64,000 bases of DNA from Marinibactrum halimedae (GTDB taxonomy: Bacteria > Pseudomonadota > Gammaproteobacteria > Pseudomonadales > Cellvibrionaceae), in assembly GCF_021234875.1 (NCBI RefSeq), contig NZ_JAJQVM010000012.1, positions 62,001 through 126,000 on the forward strand, in the 5' to 3' direction. Under the pieces are notes generated by a model. That model was given only the letters and a program-made list of their open reading frames with translations, was not told the origin of the DNA and ran no database searches. The translations under genes were made by a program, and so were the position numbers. Below are positions 57,510 to 64,000 of this stretch, piece by piece. Each line of letters starts with the position of its first letter. The stretch's first letter is position 1.

Positions 57510-57918
57510 AAGTTTTAATTATTTTTTATTCAACGATTGAGTGCCACCTTAAGGGCGGCACTTCGGTGTTGAATCCGCCGGTTACTGCGAGATATATACA
57601 ATTATATCGGTAGAATACTTTCTTTGTTTCTAGCTTATGCTGGAAAAGCCAATTACACGTGTTGGATGAAAGAGGGTGTGGATAGTGAGGAAGGCAGTGC
57701 ATTTGTCGTCATCGAATGTCGATGGGTGAGCCGGTATTTGCGAGCATTGGCACTCATAAGCGGTATCGAGGTTTAGTTTGTATGGCAAAACTAAGGTGAA
57801 TGGCCAGTGGCAGCTCTTTTGTCTGGTGCAAAAATAAACAAATTATGAGCGGTGTAGGGAAGCTATGATTTGGGCTTTTCTACAGTCTCGTTACATATTG
57901 AGTCAGAGTTATTATTAA
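57510..57918. other. Intergenic with a terminator-like hairpin
   Basis: AGTGCC...GGCACT around 57540-57563, with an inner CCTTAAGG, forms a probable terminator of the efflux operon, though the T-tract is weak. The rest of the 409 bp shows no gene and should carry the promoter of the DUF4279 gene. Confidence 0.45.
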
Positions 57919-58344
57919 ATGGCACTCATTAGTCGCACGAAAGCAACGTTGAGAATATCAGGTGATGATCTATTACCCGAAGATATTACTAATTCGTTAG
58001 GGGGGTTCCCTACACATGAGCAGACTCGTGGCGAGGAATTAGAAACATCCTCTGGAAGCATACGGGTGGCTAAATTTGGTATGTGGTGTTTATGTGCCAC
58101 TGAGCAAGAACCTGGCGATCTAGATTGCCAAATTTCAGAAATACTAGAACAGTTAACAAGTAATCTCAATGCTTGGCAAGAGCTAGCTGACAATTACAAA
58201 ATAGATTTATTTTGTGGCCTCTTCATGGAGGACGAGATGGAGGGTATAAGTCTAAGTCCTGAATCACTACAAAAACTAGGTGAAAGAAACATCCTGCTTG
58301 ACTTAGATATTTATGGTCCAGATGAGGCTGAAGAAAATTTGTAA
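57919..58344 (+). CDS. DUF4279-domain protein
   Basis: The 141-residue protein matches the DUF4279 pattern: an opening KATLRISGDDLLPEDITN, the THEQTRGEE segment, WCLCATE and a helix (ISEILEQLTSNLNAWQEL) before a strand with DLFCGLFME. DUF4279 proteins are small cytoplasmic proteins that often sit beside polymorphic toxins and are suspected immunity proteins; the function is not proved. Here it lies before a gene fragment and a deaminase-like gene. Confidence 0.85.
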   Translation: MALISRTKATLRISGDDLLPEDITNSLGGFPTHEQTRGEELETSSGSIRVAKFGMWCLCATEQEPGDLDCQISEILEQLTSNLNAWQELADNYKIDLFCGLFMEDEMEGISLSPESLQKLGERNILLDLDIYGPDEAEENL

Positions 58345-58370
58345 CAAGGCAAGCCAAAACCGCACCTTCG

Positions 58371-58592
58371 GTGCTGGACTCGCTGACACCCGCCTTTATT
58401 CACTCGGAAAATGCACAAATCACCTTCGACCGAGACGGGCGCGACGAAAACCTCTCGGAAGCCAAAGCCATCGTCGACATACTGGAATGCCTCTCCATCA
58501 ATAACCTCGGCCCCTTTGATGAGAATTACAACTTAAGCGAAGCCGTTGGAATATTATTGGCTCGGTTGTACCAGAATATGCACCGTTGTTAA
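58371..58592 (+). CDS. Small hypothetical, probably the tail of a larger lost gene
   Basis: The 73-codon frame starts only with GTG and without a ribosome site, but encodes plausible helical, acidic sequence (FIHSENAQITFDRDGRDENL; LSEAVGILLARLYQNMHRC). Its base composition is more GC-rich than its neighbours. It looks like a C-terminal fragment left by a deletion or exchange. I do not recognise the family. Confidence 0.35.
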   Translation: MLDSLTPAFIHSENAQITFDRDGRDENLSEAKAIVDILECLSINNLGPFDENYNLSEAVGILLARLYQNMHRC

Positions 58593-58725
58593 TGGTGTAG
58601 TTCTCACTGCTCTGGCCATTATTCATGGCCGGGCAGTAAGCTATTGTTAACTGTATAAATCGTAATTACACTTCTCGCCGCTACTATGCAGTACGCATCC
58701 ATAAATAGTTGAAAAGGAGAAATTC

Positions 58726-59235
58726 ATGCCGACTTCACAGGTCGTAATGGTTGATAGTTTATACCCTATTGGTGAGGGACGTTCAGGACATACCAGCTGC
58801 AAAGGTACTACCAAATTTGGCCCCATTGACCCAAAAACACTTTTTTGTGAATTAACAGCCTCGCAAGATGCCAGTATGAAGGTGTTCGTCGAATTTCTTG
58901 TGCGTATGGGAGTTGATCGCCGGCTTTGCGAACCCAATAGCCGTCTATGCCCTCATCAACAATATGAAGTGGAAGACAATAAACGACGTGCAATGTGTGC
59001 CTGCGCAGAGTTTGAAGCGCTGTTGGATGCCATTCGTGAAAAGGGATTGGATGAGATTGTAAGATTATTTAAAGCCAATAAAATCGCATTTGTTGCACAC
59101 GACGATGCAGGGAGTATTATGGCTCCCTGCGATAATTGTCTTTCATGGCTCCAGCCTTGTAATATTTCCTGTTACTCATATCATTGGCAGCTTACCAATG
59201 CCAATGATATTCCTCTCATTAATCATTTTCGTTAA
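58726..59235 (+). CDS. Putative zinc deaminase-fold protein (CAE and PCxxC motifs)
   Basis: The 169-residue product has CAE at residues 93-95 (MCACAEFEALLDAI) and PCDNC at 134-138 (IMAPCDNCLSWL), the two zinc-binding motifs of the cytidine-deaminase superfamily in the correct order and about the correct spacing. It has many other cysteines and no signal peptide. Toxin deaminases of the YwqJ kind share this layout. A strong AGGAG ribosome site precedes it and a terminator follows, so it is expressed as a stand-alone gene. The activity and substrate (nucleotide, RNA or DNA base) are unknown; the family call is an inference from motifs. Confidence 0.55.
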   Translation: MPTSQVVMVDSLYPIGEGRSGHTSCKGTTKFGPIDPKTLFCELTASQDASMKVFVEFLVRMGVDRRLCEPNSRLCPHQQYEVEDNKRRAMCACAEFEALLDAIREKGLDEIVRLFKANKIAFVAHDDAGSIMAPCDNCLSWLQPCNISCYSYHWQLTNANDIPLINHFR

Positions 59236-59255
59236 TATTAAAAATCGAGGTAAAT

Positions 59256-59286
59256 AAAGGGGCGAATTTAGCTCCTTTTTCTTTTT
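59256..59286 (+). terminator. Terminator after the deaminase-like gene
   Basis: AGGGGC (59258-59263) pairs with GCTCCT (59271-59276), with one G-T wobble, followed by TTTTCTTTTT. It lies about 20 bp after the stop. Confidence 0.65.
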
Positions 59287-59499
59287 AATAAATTCTGCTT
59301 GTACGTTTATGGTGGGTTGCCAGGGGCCACCCTCGGGTGGGCTGGTTGCTCTTATCCGGTACTGCGAACCCCTCGCCACCCATAACGATTCATGGCGCCT
59401 ATGAATAAAATAATTATTTTTTTAATGTCTTATGTGCCAATAAATTATTTGGTTGGGTGAGACTTATACAATAATTTAATCTCTTAGGGTTTAATTCCC

Positions 59500-59550
59500 C
59501 GCCGCTTGCGGCGAATAACTAATCTAAATACCCCGCCCCTTGGGGCGGGG
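59500..59550. repeat. Two GC-rich palindromes, REP-like
   Basis: CGCCGC-TT-GCGGCG (59500-59513) and CCCCGCCCCTTGGGGCGGGG (59531-59550) stand 17 bp apart in AT-rich sequence. Paired GC-rich palindromes like these resemble REP elements or the ends of IS200/IS605-type elements; no transposase is present here. Confidence 0.6.
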
Positions 59551-59708
59551 ATGTTTATTTTTTCCGGAATAACTGGACAAAGTCTCTTGAGCAATATGTA
59601 CTCGTTTTCATTCCCGTTTTAAAGTGCCCTTGTCTCTACCGTAATGAATTAAAAAAGAGAGTGATCACGATGGAACTATCGCCAAAGAAAAAAACGATTT
59701 TCTCAGCT

Positions 59709-60020
59709 TACTAATGGGTACATAGCAGATGCCACTTAATGTTGGCTAAGCTATGTACCCCTTAGTAGCTTGGGTTCTCGACCTTTGGCTACGCTTTTTT
59801 TCAATGCCTCATAGCCCCTTTCACGATAAAGGGCCACCATCGATAAATTTGGCTGCGATTAAAGCCGAGCGCTTTGATTACGACTTCAGGACTTTCGCCA
59901 GCTTCCACTTGCTGTACTGCACGAATGCGAATTTCTTCGAGCGTATCGTGACTTAATTTTCTGCCATCATTTTTCATAACTGTATTATACAGTGTTGGCT
60001 AAGTTATGCACCATTTAGTA
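59709..60020 (-). mobile_element. Degenerate IS630-type element
   Basis: The element is bounded by imperfect 18-bp inverted ends that begin with TA (TACTAATGGGTACATAGC at the left, TACTAAATGGTGCATAAC on the minus strand at the right, 14 of 18 identical). A third copy of the end lies inside at 59741-59767 in the same orientation as the right end, which suggests an internal deletion. It contains only the N-terminal part of a transposase. Confidence 0.65.
59751..59977 (-). pseudogene. Frameshifted N-terminal fragment of an IS630-family transposase
   Basis: From 59977 the minus strand encodes MKNDGRKLSHDTLEEIRIRA and then a helix-turn-helix (GESPEVVIKALGFNRSQIYRW), the standard N-terminus of IS630-type transposases. 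After the tryptophan the reading shifts by one base; the correct sequence resumes as ALYRERGYEALKKSVAKG, then stops at 59751. The DDE catalytic domain is gone. Clearly a non-functional remnant. Confidence 0.8.
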
Positions 60021-60305
60021 CCAGAAAGGCAGTGGCAAGAGCACTCTCAGAAAAAAGAGGCAGAGAAATTTCGGAGGCGAAATTAAATCAAATGTTAAAT
60101 CGATTAACGAATGATCAGGGATTTGTTTTTGAGATTTTCGAGGTATTGAATTTGCAATTAATTGCGGTGCCAATCCCACAGAAATAAAGGGAAGTTTTTC
60201 TGCGTAGACAGAATGTAGACACTTTTGCGCAAAAGGTTGAATTTTAACAAAATTGTAAGAATCTTTTGCGTTCTGGAAGGTGTTGATTTTAAAGGACTTT
60301 CTAGA

Positions 60306-60365
60306 TGGTACCAGAGGCCGGACTCGAACCGGCACGCTCGTGAAAGCAAGGGATTTTGAACCCCC
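60306..60365 (-). other. 3' part of tRNA-Leu(CAA): attachment site of an integrated element
   Basis: Read on the minus strand this is the anticodon loop TTCAAAA (anticodon CAA, complement at 60356-60358), a long variable arm, the T-arm (GGTTCGAGTCC) and the acceptor end with CCA at 60308-60306. The 5' half (acceptor, D-arm) is missing. This is the pattern left when an element integrates into a tRNA gene and leaves a duplicated 3' segment. The integrase gene lies 136 bp to the right. The complete tRNA should lie beyond the other end, outside the window. Confidence 0.8.
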
Positions 60366-60500
60366 TAAGAGTAGTTTTGAAAGGTTTTGATTCTCGTATA
60401 ATAAGTGTTTGCATGTAAGCCACCATTCACAAATGTTGCTATTCTCTCGTTTACTAGGACATAATTTGGACGTCTTGGGCACAGTAGACAAAATGGTGAT

Positions 60501-61520
60501 TCATACTGCGAGTAAGCGATCAAACGGGTTTTTATCCAGTACTTCAACGAGATGTTTCGGAGCGAGTTTAGCGTAACGTAACGTCATCTCCATTGTTTTA
60601 TGGCCTAGTATCTCTTTTAACTTCAGTATATTTCCGTCATTGATCATGTAATGGCTGGCAAAGGTATGTCTCAGGATGTGAGTACTTTGCCCTTCAGGGA
60701 GCTGTAAGCCCGCACGTTCAACAGCCGATGCAAACGCCCGATAACAGGTGTGAGGGAAAAGTCGCCCGAACCGTGGCCGCCCATGGAGAATTCTAGCGAT
60801 GAGTTCATCCGAAATCGGTACTGCCCTGGCCTTGGAATTCTTGGTATTTACATAGTGTACTTTCCCGTTCCGGATTCTTCCTGCTTCCAATGTTTCTGCT
60901 TCGCTCCAGCGTGCGCCAGTCGCTAAACAGATTTCGGTGATCGTGAGGACATCCGGATTCTTGGCGTTTTCCAGTTCCGCCAAGAGTTTCTTGATTTCGT
61001 TTTCCTCTAAATACGTCAACTGAGATTCATCAATTTGAAGTTTGGGAATTCCAGCTAAAGGATTCGTTCCCTTCCAATTTTTCAACTTAATTAATGTGCC
61101 ATACGTTGCGGACAGGTAAGCGTGTTCATGATTGACGGTGTTTTTACTCACCGTTCTATTTTTCCGAGGGAGAATTTCCTGGAGTCGTTTTTTTCTATAT
61201 CGTAAAAAATCTTCTCCGGTGAACTTACGGGCTAGGGGGTTTTTCAAGCGATCGCACATATTCATTAATTTAATTTTACGGCGATCACCGTCTTTGAGTG
61301 AATAGCCATATAACTCGTACCAATCATCAATCAACTTAGAGAGACGGCGGTTATCACTTCGGGCGGTTGAGAGTTCCCCTCGATTGGTTTGTGCTTTTAA
61401 TTCAATTTCGTAGTCTTCTGCCTCTCTCTTACGCAGGAAAGTTTTTCGAATTCTACGACCTTCACTGCCATGAGGTCGAAAATCCACTTGCCAGCCACTC
61501 TGCACTTTTCTAATCGCCAT
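60501..61520 (-). CDS. Tyrosine recombinase (phage/ICE-type integrase)
   Basis: The 339-residue integrase has an N-terminal arm-binding and core-binding part and a catalytic domain with arginine in ATGARWSEAETL, HILRHTFASHY (the HxxR box), and GHKTMEMTLRYAKLAP (histidine and the tyrosine nucleophile). All catalytic residues are visible. It sits next to the tRNA-Leu attachment fragment, as is usual for tRNA-directed elements. The gene for the regulator starts 9 bp upstream and both are read leftward. Confidence 0.95.
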   Translation of the reverse strand: MAIRKVQSGWQVDFRPHGSEGRRIRKTFLRKREAEDYEIELKAQTNRGELSTARSDNRRLSKLIDDWYELYGYSLKDGDRRKIKLMNMCDRLKNPLARKFTGEDFLRYRKKRLQEILPRKNRTVSKNTVNHEHAYLSATYGTLIKLKNWKGTNPLAGIPKLQIDESQLTYLEENEIKKLLAELENAKNPDVLTITEICLATGARWSEAETLEAGRIRNGKVHYVNTKNSKARAVPISDELIARILHGRPRFGRLFPHTCYRAFASAVERAGLQLPEGQSTHILRHTFASHYMINDGNILKLKEILGHKTMEMTLRYAKLAPKHLVEVLDKNPFDRLLAV

Positions 61521-61529
61521 AACGCTTCC

Positions 61530-61850
61530 CTATTTAACGACTAATTCACGAATGCCATACCCCTTTGGCTCTAAATCGGCCATGATTTTTGAAACGATAA
61601 TATGGCAATAATTACTCTTACTGCTCTGCAAAGCCTTGATAGAAATGGGGCCTTCATACACCAACCACGGTAGTAATTCAGGAAATTTCTCACCGAGGTT
61701 TCGAAAGTCAATTTCATTCACCTTGGCGCGAATACCTTCGATATTTTTCAGCCTCACATATTCAATACCCATAAAATCAGCAAATTCTTGAACGCCCATT
61801 CCCATGAATTCACGGATCGCCTTCACTCTAGCACCAGCCGGTTGTGACAT
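61530..61850 (-). CDS. Helix-turn-helix regulator of the element
   Basis: The 106-residue protein has an N-terminal lambda-repressor-like helix-turn-helix (ARVKAIREFMGMGVQEFADF, MGIEYVRLKNIEG), followed by a short C-terminal part. It is coded leftward in front of the integrase and divergent from the Cox-like gene, the position of a phage repressor or integrase-control protein. It lacks a peptidase domain, so it would not respond to RecA directly. Confidence 0.7.
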   Translation of the reverse strand: MSQPAGARVKAIREFMGMGVQEFADFMGIEYVRLKNIEGIRAKVNEIDFRNLGEKFPELLPWLVYEGPISIKALQSSKSNYCHIIVSKIMADLEPKGYGIRELVVK

Positions 61851-61897
61851 GTCATTCCTCCAATAATGTTTTCAGCGTCATTTTCAACAGTATTTGG

Positions 61898-61938
61898 CGT
61901 CATTATTATCAACTCTACTGATTGATAAATAATGTCGC
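61898..61938. promoter_or_regulatory. Dyad in the divergent control region
   Basis: GCGTCATTATTATCAA and TTGATAAATAATGTCGC form an imperfect dyad around a 9-bp centre, between the helix-turn-helix gene and the Cox-like gene. A third GCGTCATT lies at 61874. This is a likely operator cluster for the element's decision switch. Confidence 0.5.
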
Positions 61939-62061
61939 GAGTTTATAGAAATCACTTTAGCAGATAAAAAAAGATAAAAATAGTTAAAAATAACTTGATA
62001 TAAAATTTAATAGGCCTACCATAGATAATAATTATCCAAAGCAAAGCAAACAGGAGATGAT

Positions 62062-62316
62062 ATGCCTACCAAAATTAAAGACTTACCACTAGACCAAATC
62101 CAGTTTCCCGAATTACCTGAGGGGCCGGTGACCTTCAATATGCCGTTTCCATTGATGAACCAGGAAGAGTTTGCCGAGAAGGTGGGCTTTCGACAGGGGC
62201 AGATGAACACCCAAATCAACTTGGGCAACATACCCACCGTGAAGATCGGGCGGTTGCGGCTGGTGAACATCGCCGCACTCACCCTCCAGTGCATGGCACA
62301 AAAGGACAAAGACTAA
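62062..62316 (+). CDS. Cox/excisionase-like DNA-binding protein
   Basis: The 84-residue protein has the winged-helix pattern of phage Cox and AlpA-like proteins (MNQEEFAEKVGFRQGQMNTQ, then GNIPTVKIGRLRLVNIAAL). Such proteins direct excision and repress the integrase side. It has an excellent ribosome site (CAGGAG) and starts the rightward transcript, divergent from regulator and integrase. Confidence 0.75.
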   Translation: MPTKIKDLPLDQIQFPELPEGPVTFNMPFPLMNQEEFAEKVGFRQGQMNTQINLGNIPTVKIGRLRLVNIAALTLQCMAQKDKD

Positions 62317-62351
62317 CCCCTATTGATCCGAAATGAGCTGGAAACGCTGCT

Positions 62352-64000
62352 ATGCCTGACTATTTGAATATTGATGATGAGATCATCGAATCCCTTCGCA
62401 ACGACACGGAATATGCCTTTAAAGAAAGGAGCAATTTCTTTCAGTACGGGCGTTGTCCGAATTGTGGGAAAAAAGAGTTATTTGTCGGCAAGGACAAGCC
62501 GGGTCTCATTCTGTGTAATCGCCGGGATGAATGTGGGTTTTCCATCACAACCCGAGAGCGGTACCCGGCGTTGTGGGAGAACTTCGCCGAGCGTTTCCCA
62601 TCGACGGATCATGACCCCAACGCCACCGCTCGCGCATTTCTCGGAGTGAACCGAGGGTTCAACACCGATAAATTAGAGGGGTGGTACACCCAGGGCTTCT
62701 TCCAACTCCCCGACAATAACTGGGCACAAACCTGCCGCTTTCGGTTATTTGAAGGGGAAGACTATTGGGAGCGCATCATTGATCCGGCTCACGTCAAACG
62801 TGCGGGTAAAAAAGCTCGCTTTAAACAGGGCACAAAATACACCGACAAACACTGGTCGCCACCAGGGCAGGTGATTAAAAAGAATGATCGGGTGTACATC
62901 ACCGAAGGGATATTTCATACGATTGCGTACCACCACATTGGCAAGAAAGCGGTGTGTGCGTTTTCCTGCAATAACTTGCCAAGGGAATTCATTGCACAAC
63001 ACAAAGACGACAACATTATTTGGTGCTTGGCCTACGACGACGAGCCCGGTGCCCATAAGCACATTCGTAAATATTACCAAGAATTAAAAACACTGAAGCA
63101 AACCGTTGAGATTGCCCTCACCGGCAGCAAGAAAGATTGGGACGACCTCTACCGATTAGACCGTTTAAACGACGAAGAGTTAGAGGCGTGCAAATGGCGT
63201 GGCCAGTTATTTATTGCCGAGAGCGCGAAACAAAAAGCCTTTATGCACTACGCCTGGAAGCAGCAAAGCTATTGTATTTTGCCGTTTGAAAACCAGCTGT
63301 ATTCAGTCAGAGTCAATTTAGAAGTGCTCAGTAAACAACTAGACGGTGAAAGATTTGACCATCACTTTCATCGCGATGAGTTTTTCCGTGCCGCGAAAAT
63401 TAAAAATATATCCAATTGCATACCGAATTTTTTGTATGTGCAGAAAGATAAGTTTACCGATGAGCGCCGTTATTTTTTTGACGTCAAACTCGCCAGCAGT
63501 AATCGCCGTTATCACGTGGGCATCACTGGGCCTGCATTAACGGAACCGCGTGCCTTTGGTCAAGCCCTTATCAGTAATACCGATGGCGGTACGTTTGATG
63601 GTGCGGCTGGTGACTTAAAAAAATTACGAGACCAATGGTTAAACCGCCAAGTGGACTTTGTCGAGACTGTGCCTTTTGTGGGCTACGACGAAGAGAGCCA
63701 AACGTATATTTTCCCAGAATGCGGATACCAAAATGGGCAACGTTATGAATTGAATGAGCAGGGTTATATACAACTACCTAATCGTGGAATAAAGACAACG
63801 CTATCCAGTATTAAGATCACTTCTACAACAGAATTTGATCCTACATGGGTTAGAGACTTTATCAAAGTATTTCATTTGAATGGTGTCTGTGCTTTAGCGT
63901 ATTGGACAATGTCGCTGTTCTCTCAACAAATAAAATTACAATTGCAGGGTATGCCTTTCCTTGAAATTACCGGCGAGAAAGAATCTGGAAAAACTACATT
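62352..64000 (+). CDS. Element primase-helicase with zinc finger and Toprim domain, 3' end missing
   Basis: The frame is open from ATG 62352 to the window edge (549 full codons). It has an N-terminal zinc finger (CPNCGKKELF ... CNRRDECGF, about residues 37-66), a Toprim-like domain (VYITEGIFHTIAYH near residue 185 and WCLAYDDEPGAHKH near residue 222), a long linker, and a Walker A motif (GEKESGKTT) at the very end, starting a helicase domain. This is the usual replication protein of P4-like phages, satellites and integrative elements. It follows the Cox-like gene in the same direction. The remaining motifs lie outside the window. Confidence 0.85.
   Translation, partial: MPDYLNIDDEIIESLRNDTEYAFKERSNFFQYGRCPNCGKKELFVGKDKPGLILCNRRDECGFSITTRERYPALWENFAERFPSTDHDPNATARAFLGVNRGFNTDKLEGWYTQGFFQLPDNNWAQTCRFRLFEGEDYWERIIDPAHVKRAGKKARFKQGTKYTDKHWSPPGQVIKKNDRVYITEGIFHTIAYHHIGKKAVCAFSCNNLPREFIAQHKDDNIIWCLAYDDEPGAHKHIRKYYQELKTLKQTVEIALTGSKKDWDDLYRLDRLNDEELEACKWRGQLFIAESAKQKAFMHYAWKQQSYCILPFENQLYSVRVNLEVLSKQLDGERFDHHFHRDEFFRAAKIKNISNCIPNFLYVQKDKFTDERRYFFDVKLASSNRRYHVGITGPALTEPRAFGQALISNTDGGTFDGAAGDLKKLRDQWLNRQVDFVETVPFVGYDEESQTYIFPECGYQNGQRYELNEQGYIQLPNRGIKTTLSSIKITSTTEFDPTWVRDFIKVFHLNGVCALAYWTMSLFSQQIKLQLQGMPFLEITGEKESGKTT

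Noticed and set aside
59176-59379. Minus-strand 67-codon frame in the gap after the deaminase-like gene
   Set aside because: It crosses the terminator and the 3' end of the deaminase-like gene and has no ribosome site or recognisable protein features.
60015-60491. 158-codon minus-strand frame across the tRNA fragment
   Set aside because: It reads through the tRNA-Leu 3' end and non-coding DNA; the sequence has no protein character.

Overview
The window looks like chromosomal DNA of a moderately AT-rich, motile, aerobic marine-type gammaproteobacterium. The grounds are the gammaproteobacterial housekeeping genes (greB, tilS, hrpA, mlaA), a polar-type flagellar export operon behind a sigma-54 promoter, a chemoreceptor behind a sigma-28 promoter, and many exported calcium-binding or outer-membrane proteins. 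I cannot name the species.

Layout. 1-6 kb: end of an exported GLUG-type protein, a di-haem cytochrome c peroxidase, and an M1 metallopeptidase coupled to a small exported DUF6702-like protein. 6-15 kb: chemoreceptor, greB with an S9 peptidase, tilS, a solute-binding protein, a pirin and a LysR regulator. 15-21 kb: a giant thrombospondin-type-3/OmpA protein that appears to be two exported proteins joined together, next to a decayed gene. 21-30 kb: small hypothetical genes, an ABC exporter, a cysteine-rich secreted alpha/beta hydrolase, a lipoprotein and hrpA. 31-33 kb: an HvfA/HvfB/HvfC cluster that should make a copper-binding oxazolone/thioamide peptide; the precursor carries 13 EGKCG units and a terminator separates it from the maturases. 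33-41 kb: mlaA-like gene, a Tiki/ChaN-like protein, an autotransporter-type barrel protein, and a sugar locus (LacI regulator, glucokinase, MFS sugar transporter). 41.7-47.7 kb: fliLMNOPQR-flhB, followed 12 bp after flhB by a 214-bp MITE with perfect terminal inverted repeats and a 10-bp target duplication. 48-57.5 kb: an exported pair that includes a caspase-like (clan CD-type) candidate, a CX5R phosphatase, a DUF2059-like protein, a DCC protein and an RND efflux adaptor/pump pair.

57.9-60.3 kb is a scarred accessory region: a DUF4279 gene, a gene fragment, a small protein with the CAE and PCxxC motifs of zinc deaminases, GC-rich palindromes and a wrecked IS630-type element. At 60.3 kb lies the 3' part of a leucine tRNA gene only. 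A tyrosine integrase, a helix-turn-helix regulator, an excisionase/Cox-like protein and a primase-helicase follow, so an integrative element starts here and runs out of the window.

Two themes stand out. First, the hvf cluster together with its apparent expression control. Second, a recurring pattern of short tandem duplications (12-17 bp) at gene boundaries, most strikingly at both ends of greB, where the stop-start junction with the upstream gene is present three times in frame. All functional calls come from reading motifs; no database search was run.
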